The translations under genes and the position numbers were made by a program. Below are positions 9,011-21,395 of a DNA stretch of 64,000 nt, one piece after another (the stretch's first letter is position 1; each line of letters opens with the position of its first letter). This stretch comes from Ceratotherium simum simum (lineage: Eukaryota; Chordata; Mammalia; Perissodactyla; Rhinocerotidae), in the NCBI RefSeq assembly GCF_000283155.1, contig NW_004454207.1, positions 1,809,387 through 1,873,386 on the forward strand, read 5' to 3'. The notes beneath the pieces are model-generated. The model had not been told where the DNA came from. It saw only the letters and a program-made list of their open reading frames with translations, and ran no database searches.

Positions 9011-10490
9011 AACCAATGTGTGGAACGAGAAGGACTTAGGGTATGGAATCATAAAGTAACATTAGTTTTGCTTCCTTTATCCCTTTAAATCTGCTCTTTG
9101 GAGTTTTTACTCTTGTCCTTGGAGTTGTCTAACCACTCTTTGATAATACAAATTCCTATAGTCACTTTAGGTTGCACAATACAACCTCAATCCAGTAATT
9201 CAAATGTCAGGTGCTATCAGACTTCCTGCTTGAACTTGGGCCTACTGCAGGCAGGAAGTCTGTAGCTAGAGAATGTGCTTGATTGGCTTTTCCTTTTTCC
9301 TCCTCTGAAGTTTCTCCTTCCCTGCTCTGACTGCTAACCATGGTTTCTGATCCTTCCAGAGTAGAAAGGGAGAGAGAAGACGGGTAAGCAAGACATTTTT
9401 TGTGTGGGAGCATCCTATTTATTTGGAGTGTGATACTGTCTACTTCCTTTAGTAAGACTTGAAAAAGATCAAAATGGGATAAAGATACAGTTAATACTAA
9501 AGATAATTCAAATAGACAGAATTTCCCTCTTAACCCTTTCACAGGTGTAAAAAAATAGTCAAAATTGATGACTGGCATAAATTCAAATGGAAGAATTTTT
9601 TCTACTGAAAAGGAGGAGATTCACCTCGCACAAATGATGGTCTGGCCTACAGCAAGGCATTCCTGGTCTTCCTCTAGACCCGGAGGAGGTCATTAACTTC
9701 CCTAAGTTACAACTGAGTTGCTCTTTCCAGGCTTTTCGACACATCTTTAAGTTTCCCCACTAAGTTCTACAATTGTTCCATGTTGCAACTAAAACTAATC
9801 TGAGTGGGATTGGGAACCAGTGTTCTCTACATTTAAGATCACCAAATATGCGGTTCTGTATATCTTATGAAGTAGATTGCTCCTTATCTGATATTCTCAA
9901 TGCCAAGAAACATCAGTTATATATGAGAGAGACCTGTCTATGCTGAAAGATACAATAATTTGGTACATAATATCTACAGAAAAACTTTCAGTATTTCAAG
10001 AAAATTCTTACTTGACTGGTACCGCCAGAGAGGTCTAGCCTCGGTGTCCTCAGTTGGCGGGGATATAAAGTTAATTTTTTATATCTTGGGCATTTTCATC
10101 TATTCTTATTTATTATTTCTCAGCCCCAACGAACCTGGAAATGCCTCCAGCTTCTCTCGACTGTGTCTGTTTGCCCCTCACAGTAGTCCTCTTATATAGG
10201 ATTAAAGCAGTGCCATGCCAGCTCACCCTCATACCATAGTTGACATCTGGTCCCTGGCAAGCACTTCTGCATTATCCTTCCCGGCAGACACCAAGAGTTC
10301 AGGTCCACCCCAGTGATCCCCTCCACTATGCAGTGCCTTCAGAGAAGTGAACCAGCTGGCCTTTCACCTTTCAGATTTGTCAAGTGCGAGTCAAATACTC
10401 CAACTGTAGGGCACTCATCTTAATCCCCCTGAGTACTCCTTTGATTATCTTTTCCCCGGGCATCCCTCCACATTCCACTTCTGATCAGCC
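9011..10490. other. No recognised feature
   Basis: Mostly unique-looking AT-rich sequence. The open frames at 9207-9578 (minus) and 9960-10199 (plus) have no recognisable protein features. Confidence 0.5.
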
Positions 10491-11000
10491 TGGTCCAGTC
10501 AAGAGAAAGAAACCACACCAGCAATTTGAACAGGGTATTAATATGAAACATTTAACATAACGTTTTATCTAGCTAACAATTTAACTACTGAAGAGATAAA
10601 AGGAGGACACTAGGAGATAGCAGAGGTAGCCATTGCTAAAAGCTACCACCATCTCTACAGCTGGGGAATAAAAGAGAAGAGGTTGGAATTATTAGAACTT
10701 AGAAACTAAGAGAAGGAACCTCATACAGCTGGTGTCTCTGGGACCCATACTTCTGGGGAGGGGCACTGCTCAGCCACAGGAACAAACTCCTGCTGCGGCA
10801 GTGATGAAGCGTTACTGAGGTACCACTCACAGGCACTTCATGCCAATGGCTGGCCCTCAGGAGAGCAAACCTGTCTTCCTCCTCCAGGCTTCCAGTCTCC
10901 CTCTAGTGCCCCTATTGAAAGAGCATATCAAGGAGAGGCTGGCAAAGCAGAAATGTACACGGAGATCCGGCATCACAGAGCAGAATATGGAAGGGTGAGT
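10490..11000. repeat. Possible ancient interspersed repeat, family not named
   Basis: The stretch CTCCCTCTAGTGCCCC...AAAGAGCATATCAAGGAGAGG and the preceding CATGCCAATGGCTGGCCCTC resemble a dispersed mammalian repeat that I have seen elsewhere but cannot name. It is GC-richer than its flanks. No coding potential was seen. Confidence 0.3.
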
Positions 11001-12340
11001 TTTCAGCTAGATGACAATAACTTCCCTGGCAGAGCTGGACTCACTGCACGTCAACAGCACAATCTCTTCAACAATCCTTGAAGCCCCTCTCATGAGGCTT
11101 GTGGTACCTCCACCATTCCCCCTTGAGGGGCTTGGGCTCTCAGCAGAATTATAGTCAATGTAGGTGGGGGATTTAAGAGTCAGGTAACTGGTTTTTGGAC
11201 ACCTCTTTTATGAATTCTCTTATGGTCGAACAGTGTCTTTTTAAATGTGATCTTTATTGTCTCTTGTTACCCTGTTATTTACCTTAACTACCTCCAGCTA
11301 CCTCGGTTTCTTCATTATCTCCCTCCTACTAGTCCCTTCTGCCACCACCACTAATAAGCAAAGTTTGTGCCATTGCTCTTTCTTCCAATATCTTTCTTAT
11401 TTTTTATTTATCTAGTTTCTTTCAATACCCATGCTGTGGTGGGCAAGTGAGATACCACAAAGGATAGAATTGTCAAATCAGACACAAATCAGAGATCTTG
11501 ATTTCCAAGATACAAATAATTATGAGGCACAGGTGATGCATGGAGAGGGCTGGAGCAACTCACTCATCACATGTCTTCTTGTGCAGAATGCACTGTTAGA
11601 GACTCAATATGTGAAGCTCCAAATCATATATGCTGCTACATTGATTACACAGTAGGGAGCTGCGTTGGACACAAAACATTTCCATTTTATATTTAGTTAC
11701 ATGGCTTAGATGACATTTCCATGCCTTATAAATCAGTAGATTCCAGGCCTGTTTACCGTAAGCAGTCCTAGACAGATCAGGTATATCTTGCTGAAAGAAT
11801 TTTATAGATAAGGAATCTCTCACTAGCCATTAATTTACCTGGAGACCTGTCATTAGCATGTTTTCAAAGGGATTTATCCAAGTAACCTTTCTTTTAAGAA
11901 AGACAATGGATTGCAGGCCTGCTGGCTGACCATTTCCTTTTCAGCAAGTGAGATGGAACTGACAAGAATTAATGCTAAATATGTTGATTGAAGACAAGTG
12001 GAGCAGAAAGTGGAAAGCATCGATACATGGGCAAGCTAATTTATGCTGGATCTGACCTTTCTTTAAGAAGGTGGGGAGAGTCTAGGCCAAAATTCGTAAA
12101 CCTCAGGGAAGGAATGGGAGCAAAGCCGGTGACTCTGCACAAGAGTAAGCAGATAGATTGTAAGGGAGGTTTCGGGGTGGGGGATGATAGGAGCCAGAGC
12201 CAGGTTCAACTCAGACTGCACAGATGAAAAAAGTCTCTAGGGATCATATAGGCCAACTACTTCTTTTTAAAGATGAATAAACTACATTGATTTGCCCCTG
12301 AGTTGCTCCAGGTTGGTTACATGTACCAGAAAAGGTCTCC
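11001..12340. other. No recognised feature
   Basis: Unique-looking sequence. A short MIR-like phrase (AAAGATGAATAAACTAC...TTTGCCC) lies near 12270-12300 but is too short to call. Open frames such as 11431-11655 and 11988-12227 show no domain. Confidence 0.5.
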
Positions 12341-12346
12341 TAGACG

Positions 12347-12512
12347 TTTCTCAAACTCAGCTGGTCATAAGATTCACCTAGGAGGTGGGTGAAGCTTTTT
12401 AAAAATGCAAAATCCTGGCTCCCACCTCAGACCTACTTGGGTCAGAATCTGGGGATGGGGCTGGAATTCAGTGTTTTTAAGATGCTCCCCAAGAAGTTCT
12501 ACTAAGACCTTT
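12347..12512 (+). mobile_element. MER5-type hAT-Charlie MITE
   Basis: The order of words matches MER5: TTTCTCAAACTCAGCTGG, ATAAGATTCACCTAGGAGG, GAAGCTTTTTAAAAATGC, TCTGGGGATGGGGCTGG, GATGCTCCCCAAG. It is a non-autonomous DNA transposon relic. The copy is old, and no target duplication could be fixed. Confidence 0.75.
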
Positions 12513-12732
12513 GTGGCTTTGGCACCACTTCCCTCTGCTACAGATCAAACATGATAGGACTTCCCATATTGTCCTGACTGGGAACTGCAGCACCCAGCCT
12601 GTAAGACTCCAGGCCCTTTGGAGAGTAAGCCTTTCTCTCCGAGTGCTAATATCTTGTGAAACGTGTGGTCTGTACCTTTTGGCACTAGGTAATTACTAAC
12701 TCTAATAGTTATTTTTCTATTCATGATTATAT

Positions 12733-13764
12733 CTGTGTTAGATTCCCATTGTTGCTGTGACAAATTGCCACAAACTTAGCAATTTAAACAATACTAATTT
12801 ATCATCTTACTGTTCTGGAGGTTAGAAGTCTGAAATGGTTCTCACGAGGGTAAAATCAGGGTGTTGGTAGGGCTTCATTCCATTCTAGAGGCTCTAGGAG
12901 AGAATCTACTTCCTTGTCCTTTCCAGCTTCTAATGGTGTGGAGGCAAATAATCCATAGTCAATCTATAAATCAAAATTGGGGTGAGTTAATTATGAGCCA
13001 GGTTTGAGGACAATACCCCAGGGCCTTCCTGAAGGGCACCAAAGAAGTGGGGTATACAGAGTGGTTATATACCGTCTTGGAACAAAGAGCATACATCACA
13101 TATGACAGGAATCTCTCTTTTACTACTGTCACAAGATGCTTAGCTGGCACAGCAGGTCGGTGGTCAGCAGGTCAGTGGTCACAAGGTGAGCACAGCAGGT
13201 CAGTAATTAATCCTTATTCTCCAGGAAGAGATGCTTATCCTTAAAGAAATGCCAATATGAGAGGAAGCTACATCCCTATAGGGGCATCATTCTTGTCTTT
13301 GGAACATAGTTAATGTTTAAAGCAGATGTACAATGCATGCTCAACAGGCCACATCAGGCCCTTTTGGAAAAACAAGTTCAGGCGGAATTAGTTTTAAACC
13401 AAATGGCTTCCTCATATACTCCAATATATCCCATTGCTTTTCATTTATTTATCAATGGGCAACCATATTCCTTGGCTTGGGGCTGCCCTCCTCCATCTTC
13501 AAAGCCAGCAACAGCAGACTGAGTCCTTCTCATGCTACCATTTCTTCAGTTCTTCTCTGCTTCCCTCTTCCACTTTCAAGGACTATTGTGATTATATTGG
13601 GCCCACCTGGATAACCCAGGCTCCTCTCCCTATTGTAAGATAAACTAATTAGCGAACTTAATCCATCTGCAACCTTAATTCCCTTTGCCAAGTAGTGTAA
13701 CATATTCACAGGTTCTGGGGATTGAGGCATGGACATCTTTGGGGGGTATTATTCTGCCTACCTC
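12733..13764 (-). mobile_element. MaLR (MLT1/MST-like) LTR, split by a solo LTR
   Basis: Two parts, 12733-12936 and 13455-13764, form one reverse-oriented MaLR-type LTR. The left part has ATTGTTGCTGTGACAAATTG, CTGTTCTGGAGGTTAGAAGT and TTCCAGCTTCTA. The right part has CTCCTCCATCTTCAAAGCCA, CCTTAATTCCCTTTGCCAAG and GGTTCTGGGGATTGAGGCAT. They join where the ERV solo LTR with a 4-bp duplication is inserted. The subfamily name is uncertain. Confidence 0.75.
12937..13454 (-). mobile_element. Solo LTR of the same family as the 1-7847 ERV
   Basis: This is related along its length to 7333-7847: GTGAGTTAATTATGAGCCAG against GGTGAATTATATTTGAGCCA, then GTTTAAAGCAGATGTACAAT against GGTTAAAGCAGGTGTACAAG. 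It starts TGTGGAGG and ends TTATCA on the plus strand. ATGG repeats at 12933-12936 and 13455-13458, the 4-bp duplication typical of class I ERVs. It is more diverged from the provirus LTRs than they are from each other. With no internal part, it is a solo LTR. Confidence 0.8.
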
Positions 13765-15356
13765 ATTCCTGTTTTCCAAATTAGATTCCCAAAAGGACAG
13801 GATCACATGTTATTCTTTTAAATAGAAGGTAATTTTGTCAAAGTAATCATTTAGTAATTAATTGTTGAATGGTTGGGTGAATTTGAGCTAAATGCTGAAT
13901 AAAAGTGCCTTCATTTTTGAGTTTTATTCCTCTGAAAAGGATTCCTTCATATTACTTAGTTCATACTCCAGAATAATTTTATTAAGTACATTTAATCAGG
14001 AATAAGACTCGTTAATTCACTATAACTCATCTCTGTTGAAAAATTTATTATTTCTGCTCATTTAGATCAATATACATGCTACCAAAGCTGTTGTTGTCAT
14101 TTCTCCAGGACCACGCGCTTTTCATTGTTTGATTCTGTAAATGTTTCACTCCTTCACGCATCCCTGGAATTTCTGGCATGATATGAGTCCAACAAAATCA
14201 TCTTCCTGTTTAATCATTTTTGTTGGGAGTAGAAATCAGTATTCTTTTGCCGGTAGTACATGATTCCTGTCTGTTGCTTTCCACTCTCTCAGCACCTTAA
14301 ATTAAAAAAAAAAAATTAAAGTACACATGAATACAAAAGAAAATGGAATTAGCTATTTTCACCTCAGTATGCAACTTGAATGGTGTCTTGATTTGATTGT
14401 TATTTAGAAGCACCCTGCTTATGTTCCATAGTCTTGCAAGGCAAGAAGTTCTATCCTCTCTAACAAGGCAGAAATAATAGTTTTCTTCTATTATCTCTCA
14501 CAATATTGTCACACTTCCTGAACTCCATATTTTAATATTTAGTGAATCAATCTGGGAGTATTTTTTAAGCACTGTGCTTGATAAAAGACATCTAAGACAC
14601 AAACCTCACTTAAAAGAGGCTGAAAATCTAGTGTAAATATATACAAAGTTGGAAGGAAAGAAGCTTCTATACAAAGAGTAGAATTAATTGAACCTTTTCT
14701 ATGCCATGGAAACATATTTGCATCTAATAATCATAATAATATTATTATTTTAGCCTTAATTTGCCTCGATTTGCCATGGCAATGGGTTGAAAAGATAGCA
14801 TGGATATGTAAAAATCACCCATCATTTCAAAATTTTTTAACAAAGACTTAATTTTCTCACCAATCTGGTATTTTTCTGCAGCAAAATCGATAAGTAAAAC
14901 CAACTAAGTCTCCCATTTAACCTTTCAGTAATGTTTTCAAGTAACTATTCCTTTGATTCACACACTCTTGCTTCCATCCAAAATCCTCCTGAATGCTTCA
15001 TTCCTTAAGTCTCCAGTTTCATTTATTTTTAACAGACTAACTTGTATGAATGCAGTTGATTTTTTCAAATAGGATAGATTAAACATTATGGGTAGCCACA
15101 CTTATTTGGATTACACTGGAGGATTCTCTTCTAATTATGCTCATTTCAGCCCCCACTTCCCCAGCCATTAGCAAGTAAGTGGCTTGGGTGTGAGTTTTCA
15201 TTGCTTATCTGGGATTCTCTTATGCTTTTCATGGCAAGAGGTAACAGCAATTTAAAAAAAAAAAAGAATGCTATTGCCATCCTGGAGTTTGAACTGTACA
15301 AAGACTTTAGATGTAAATATATCTTATCCATGTTGGGGCTTCTTCCCATTCCACTG
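13765..15356. other. No recognised feature
   Basis: AT-rich, unique-looking sequence, including an ATAATAATATTATTAT palindromic run near 14735-14750. No open frame of note. Confidence 0.5.
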
Positions 15357-15926
15357 TGTATGGGAAGAAGAAATTTTACTCTACCCTTCTAGGTTCTTCT
15401 GGCTGGTCTAAGAATTACATTGACAGGAGACATTAACAGGAGAAAATCAAACAAAATTTAATAACATGTATACATGGGAGAGACCCAGGAAAACTGAGTA
15501 ACTCCCCAAAATGGCTGAAGCCCTTACCTTAAATACCATCTTAAATACCAGCTAAAGACAAAAGAGAATGTTGGGGGTAGTGGTTTGGGACATCAAAGGG
15601 GAGGAAGGCAATTCAGATGGAGATGAAAAGCAAATCCTTGGTAAACAAATGTTTGTTGGGCCACCTGGAGACAATGGGACACAGAGGACTTTGATCAAAA
15701 GGCCTTGCTAGGTTCCTCCCTGTCTACCACACTTAGTTCATATTAGACTATAGTTATCTATGGTGATAGCTCCTTCCTGGAATAAGCCTTCTATCTTAAA
15801 TTCTTTTAGGCAGTTAGGGGGAGGGTCAAAGTTTCTTCCTGAGTCGGTTTCTTAAAAACAATCAGTCCCAAATAATCCTCAAGCTGAAGAGATGCATTTT
15901 GGGGTGGTAAATTCTGTTCCTCTACA
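15357..15926 (-). mobile_element. Solo ERV LTR
   Basis: On the minus strand this 570-bp unit starts TGTAGAGGAACAGAATT at 15926 and ends CTTCTTCCCATACA at 15357, giving TG...CA termini. ATTAAA followed by TTTTGTTTGATTTTCTCCTG marks the R/U5 part. The closing ACCAGCCAGAAGAACCTAGA and AGGGTAGAGTAAAATTTC words are common in mammalian ERV LTRs. I did not find a clear target duplication. The family is not named. Confidence 0.6.
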
Positions 15927-16690
15927 GTTGTCTTCAGAAATTGGAGATACTGCCTCTCCTAACCATAACTACTGAAAATGTACAAAGTAATGAACTGTTT
16001 TGCATGGATAATGCTGTTATATGCTGGTGTGTTGTGAAACCCTGACAGATGCAGTTTTGTTAAGTTTAGCTTTACAGTCACAATTTATGGACTCAATTAG
16101 AACTGTGCCTCTCAAGTCCCTGAATGACTCTTATTTGCACGATGCATTCATAGCAATAATCTTTTGAATTTGTAAATTTCCAATGCCTTGAGCTCTTACT
16201 GCAGGACCTGATCATTTGCGTTTTTACAATAAGCACCTGGTCTTGCAGTTCCTCAGTTAGGACCAGATCCTGGTCTTACAGACTCAGGAATGGACAGGAA
16301 GCTCACCAGCTTCCTTTAGCTTGGACCTGGACTGACAGGAACCTGGGATACACTGAGAAATGAATGACTCCTCGGTAACTGTGGTGGTTTTTTTAAGGAA
16401 GCTGACCAGTGGCAGCTGGAGTAGGTTTGTTCATTGCAGATGCTACCGTCACTGTCCTCTTGGTTTTTTCTTAGAAGCAGAAATGGAAGATTGACAGGAA
16501 TCTTCACGGAGGGAGGTGGCCAACGTCTAGAATTCTGTGTCCCCTTTTTTGTCTATTTGGCAACCTAGGTTCACCAATCCTTTCCATTCCATCTTCTCTT
16601 GCTCCTGCATTTCCTTTTCCTGTGACCAGCTGGGGACCCCTTCACCTCTTCCCTCTCCCCCATTGTTTGAGCTTTGGGTCTATTTCCTGA
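15927..16690. other. No recognised feature
   Basis: Unique-looking sequence without motif or significant open frame. Confidence 0.5.
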
Positions 16691-16930
16691 TAAAATATGC
16701 TGTTTTATGCCAGGCACTGTGCTAATATTTGCAACAGTCCAATGAGGACATGCTAGTATTTTCTCCTCTCCCTTCTTTTTTCCAAGATATGGCAACTGAA
16801 GCACAGAGAGGTTAAGTAACTTACCCAAAGTTACACATGGCTAATGGATGGCAGAGAGAATTTAAATACAGGCAAACTGGCTCCAGCACCCATGTTCTCA
16901 ACCAACAAGCTAGACTTTCACTCAGTTATG
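16690..16930 (-). mobile_element. MIR SINE
   Basis: Reverse-strand MIR. TGCCAGGCACTGTGCTAA lies at the 3' side, then AACTGAAGCACAGAGAGGTT, AAGTAACTTACCCAAAGTTA, CACATGGCTAATGGATGGCA and the reversed head CTGGCTCCAGCACCCATG. The order and core fit the mammalian-wide tRNA-derived SINE well. Confidence 0.85.
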
Positions 16931-18035
16931 CAACTACCTACCATCTCTGCCCCATCCTTCCCAGTTATGGAGGACAATAAAGTTATTTATTTCTGCCACT
17001 TGCAACCACATGAGGCCTGACAAACAGACCGACCAAAATCCCATTTGCTTTCATTTCAACCCCTTTCTTATTCTCTGGTCAGAGAAAATAAGGAACCAGT
17101 GGGGGGTTTACTTTCAAATATTTAGGCTGAGTAAAGTTTTAGTCTTCTCTTTTGTCTATATCGTATTCATTCCAATGCAGATATTCTTTCAACTGATGTA
17201 TGCTACCTTCGTAAATATTACTATAAATGAGAGTTTCATGGAGGTGCTATTAGCTATTGCTTAGTTGTTATAGGGAAGTATTTTTAAAAGGTGATTGATA
17301 GATAGTCCCGAGGAAGACAAGACAACCATGAGTTTGTTGGCAGGGAGGAAAAGGATGCCCGTTGGGGCATAGGAAGCTCATATATTGTTCCATGAAGAAA
17401 TTTAGAATTGTTGAAATGAGTTTTCCCTGAAAGTTTTGGTGATTACCTAAATCACCTGCTAGTTTTAAACTGACTGTGCTTTTGTCAAAGATGACTATCA
17501 TTTATCTCATACTACAATAATTGAAGCAGAGAAATATATCCCCAACCAAGAGTCTCATAGAAGTTGGATCACATTTTGGGGCAGTTAGTGGTCTTGGAGT
17601 TGTAAAGAAACTTAACAGGATGCTGGGGTGGGAAGACAGTGTATAACACCATTTCAGGCAAGTCTATTATCAAAACAAAGCTTACCACCAAGCAGGCCAT
17701 CATTAGGCATGAAAGCAGTAAACTTTGGCCTGAACAATCTGAATCCAGCTGTACTGTGTCAGTAGAGACTTGACTGAAAACAGGCTACTTCTTATCAACA
17801 TTTCCTCTCTGCACCAGGACAGCTAAGAGGGGCCCCTTCTTAGCTCTCTCAGTATGGCAAAGTGCCTTGAAAGTCTTCTTGCACCTCTAGCACAGCCCCT
17901 AATCCATTTACTGAAACCAGGCCGAGTTACTGAACTTTCTCATCAATATTTATGTATTCAGATGTGGAGGAGCATGCCCCCAAGATTATTACTGATGGGG
18001 TAGGGCCATCCTAAGGGTGAAAGCACCAGAGTATT
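16931..18035. other. No recognised family apart from the 17413 duplicon
   Basis: Sequence I could not classify. It includes the left copy of the direct duplication described at 17413-17569. Confidence 0.45.
17413..17569 (+). repeat. Diverged direct duplication, copy A
   Basis: 157 bp related to 19310-19480. Both begin GAAATGA.TTTTCCC and share TTTTGGTGATT, TCATTTATCTCATACTAC and AAGTTGGAT at the end. Identity by eye is near 80-85 percent in the ungapped blocks. The copies lie in the same orientation, 1.9 kb apart, and the similarity stops abruptly on both sides. Either a local duplication or two copies of a dispersed repeat that I do not know. Confidence 0.75.
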
Positions 18036-18039
18036 TCCA

Positions 18040-18370
18040 TGGGGTTAGTAGGCCTTAGATCTGAAAATTGGGAGCCTTTCATCAATGACTTGGATAACGG
18101 AGTAAAAGAATCATGGATATTAAGATTCCAAATGGCCTTAAAACAATTGTAGGGAGTTGTCCTGAAGCTTGGAAATTGGGTCCAAGTCTAAAGCTGCCTT
18201 GATAAATGGCAGTGATTCTCAGGATCAAACAGTTGGAGCCCAAGGCCATCTTGATGTAGACCCGCTAATGAATTTAAGTGTGAAATGCTGTGGTCTGTTA
18301 AAGGCTGGCTAAGTTTGGGATTAGGGAGATGCAGAAAACCTGGAATGTATATGATTTAATAAAACATCAT
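18040..18370 (+). mobile_element. Possible L3/CR1-like LINE remnant
   Basis: TTTCATCAATGACTTGGATAAC followed by AAAGAATCATGGATATTAAG and, further on, TTGGGTCCAAG recalls the RT C-terminal and 3' region of CR1/L3 LINEs (TTCATCAATGACTTGGA...). The match is fragmentary and could be chance. Confidence 0.25.
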
Positions 18371-20040
18371 TATCTTTGTTATTTAAAAATAGATAAACAT
18401 GCCAATTCAGTCTTACTTATGTCTCTCAAGATAATTAGCTTAATAGACTAAAAGGGTTACTTTACCTCCCTCCCAATCCTGCCTCTCTCCACTCCTTCCA
18501 ACCCTCATTGGAATATCCAAAATATAGGTAGTCTTATTATGGAGTTACAATAATAAACTGTTACTAGTACATTCCTCCTCTATCCTCAGATCCAGTAGCT
18601 ATGATATTTTGGGGGTTTCTAGGATACTGTAGCAAAAGCAGAGACACATATAGTTTGCTACATTTTTGGAAACTTGACTAATTTTGTGATGCCTGATGGC
18701 ACCAAGAGAGTAGGTAATTTGGGTCTCCTGCTCAGACAAAAGAGGTGTAATTTTCCAAAGGTATATATTATTAAGGCTCTTCTTCATTTCCCTTTCACCT
18801 CAGTAACCTTCACCCCTCCTGTCAGCATAACAACTTTCATCCCATAATAAGCAGTGCTTATCACGAGAGGCTAAAGAGGAAAGCTTTTCCCGGTGTATTT
18901 TGCTTCTCTTCCTGGGGCCCATCTGGTGATCTGATCTTCTTGCAGGCCCTGTGCACTTTGTAATAGATGATTGCGTTCCCAGATGGAGTCTGATGCTGCC
19001 ATATTGTGTGCAAGCTTTTTGATCACTCTTTTGTCTCTCCATTGTCCAGCATCCACATATCATGGTCGGGGTAAATGCATGATCACACTGACTACCTAGA
19101 AAACAGGGGAGAAGGTCTTTGTCCCAGCACGATGTCCCAATCACAAGAATTAACTAATAATGCTCTAAGAAAATGAGCTGCAGAATGTCACCACTCTTCA
19201 TAGATATGAACTATACAAAAACCACCAGAGGAACAGAAAGAGTAGATGTTCAAGCCATGTCAGGAGTAAAATTTCTGATGACTGCAAATCTCTGCCACTT
19301 TGGCTAGGTGAAATGATTTTTCCCGGAAGGTTTTGGTGATTGCCTAAAGCACTTGCTAGCTTTGCTAATATGGTTTGACCTCCCTGGGGCTCTCATCACA
19401 AATGCCTGTCATTTATCTCATACTACACATAGCTGAGGCAGAGAACTTATTCCAAACCAAGAATCTAACACAAGTTGGATATTCACTCTTTGGTTCAATC
19501 CAATTTCTTTCAATTGTCCCTTTGTTTAAGCCTCCCCTGCAAATAAATATAGTATTGATCTGGTGGCCAGTATGTATAATTGGCAGGTGTTCTTCCCCTC
19601 TTCCAGGTCATTTGTGTGTTTCACATGGTTACGATGGCTGAATTTGTCAGAGGGTTTTCCACTGGGCTTTCTAGATTTCTGCCAATCATGATCTGATCCC
19701 CAGGGTTTCTTTATTTCCTGCCTTTCTGGAATCTATGAGTCACTGAATGTGTCTTAGCCATGAGCTGGCCTGCCACTCTTACTCCATAATTGGAATCTGA
19801 GTTGCTGCCTTACACACACCAGATTTTATTAGGGCCAGGGAAACATGTTTCCTTTCACTTGCAGCAAAGCTTTTTGAGTATAACATTCTATATAACACAT
19901 TATCCATGGCCTTGCCATTTCCTGTATTTAATTATTATTTGGTAATTATTTGTGGAACATAACAGGAATTATTACAATATTATAATTTTATTACTTATGT
20001 AGAAATATATATATATAAATTAACAATGTAAATAATCAGT
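18371..20040. other. Unclassified, includes duplicon copy B
   Basis: No gene signal. The overlapping minus-strand frames near 18800-19144 (up to 114 codons) have no recognisable domain, and I take them as chance. Confidence 0.45.
19310..19480 (+). repeat. Diverged direct duplication, copy B
   Basis: 171 bp related to 17413-17569, with a short extra stretch near 19370-19395. See copy A for the shared words. The flanking bases of the two copies are unrelated. Confidence 0.75.
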
Positions 20041-20165
20041 ATAGAGTATGAGTTGGTCAATGGCAGGGTCTGTATCTCATTAATCATCTATATCCTAGCA
20101 CCTTGGAGAGTACCAGCTCATAGTTGGAATTCAATAAATGCTTTCATTTTAATGAATAAATAAGT
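20040..20165 (+). mobile_element. L2 LINE 3' end fragment
   Basis: GGCAGGGTCTGTATCTCATT, ATATCCTAGCACCTTGGAGA and CATAGTTGGAATTCAATAAATGC follow the L2 tail order (gGCAGGGACC...TCTGTATCCCCAGCACC...TAGTAGGTGCTCAATAAATG). Confidence 0.65.
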
Positions 20166-21150
20166 AAATTAATAAAAGAATGAAGACTTTGCACTATTAC
20201 ATTTTTCACCATTGGTATGCACCTAGCAACTTAAAGAACATTTCAATTGTCTTCCCAACATTCATTCCACCCTCCCCCATGGGAAATAGAAATAATGTAT
20301 TTGGTGCAGGGATTGGGGCCACTGCAGCTCTAGGGATAATTCCTGACTGGTCTAGGCCTAATTTCCCAATGTTAGATACCAAAAAGGGCATACTGTTTTA
20401 GGTCCCATTAAGAAAAAATGAGGAAAAACCCTGGCATAACTATACATCAACTGTAAGATGTGTTTTATTTCAGAGATGTTACAATATGAAAAATATGCAT
20501 CTTACAATGGATGCAATATGGCGAGTTGGTTCAATCAGAGTGAAGTTCAGGACTTTTGTTTGATAGTTAGGGGAAGAGATGCCCCTCTGCTCAAGAGCAA
20601 ATGAGGAAGCAAGTAGCCCTGAAAGTCCCTGGCCATCAACATCTTACGACTCTGAAGAGGGCTGGCCCCAGATGTGCCAACAGTTTCAATGGCAATATGG
20701 AATGCTGAAAAGAGACTGGGTTTTTTACACTATCCTATCTTGATAGTGATATAGTTATGTGGATTAATACATTCCCTCTATCATTTAAGCCAGGTCCAAT
20801 TTTATTTTTTAAATTTGGAGCCTAAAGCATCCTGAGTCAAGTATGACTTTTAATAAAGGATACTGGGTTCAGAGAGGACAGACCATACACTGAGCAGCAA
20901 TTAGAATCATAGGGAAAGAAATCTAAACAATAATGCAATATAGAATGTGAATGAAAGAAAGACATGTAAGTGCTGTAGAATATCCCTTCTATGTTCTCAC
21001 TTTAGCTGGCTTCTCAGATCATAACTAGTTCCTGCTCTCGAGTCCACTTGGAGGGCTTTTCATTAGAATTGCAGAGGAATTTTCCAGAGAAAGTTTATAA
21101 GACAATAAATTGGAAATGTCCAGTTTAGAAAAAAACAAAAGTAGTAACAG
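20166..21150. other. No recognised feature
   Basis: Unique-looking sequence with a chance GGGCTGGCCCC at 20658-20668 and a TATA-rich stretch just upstream of the region. No gene signal. Confidence 0.5.
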
Positions 21151-21154
21151 AGAG

Positions 21155-21395
21155 GCAGGATAGTGTAGTGGTTGAAAGCTTAAGGTTAGAGTCAGATGCC
21201 TGATTTTACATCCTGGCTCTATTGCTCACTCCTGAGACCTCAGGCGCGTTGCTTACTTCTTCCTTTCCTCTTTCCTCATCTGCCAAATGGGTCTAATAGC
21301 GTGCATACCCTTTGCATCATTAAGAGAATTACATGAGATTGATTCGTGTCAAGCACATAATGAATACCTTACAAATGCTAGTGATTAATACTGGA
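21155..21395 (+). mobile_element. MIR SINE
   Basis: A near-complete MIR on the plus strand: head AGGATAGTGTAGTGGTTGAA with box-A-like bases, TTTTACATCCTGGCTCTATT, core CTCATCTGCCAAATGGGTCT, then GTCAAGCACATAATGAATAC tail. Confidence 0.88.

Noticed and set aside
18800..19144. 114-codon minus frame
   Set aside because: No domain, overlapped by another frame on the same strand, and no splice or promoter context.
20658..20668. GGGCTGGCCCC resembling an ERE head
   Set aside because: No tRNA-like boxes, tail or target duplication next to it; chance match.
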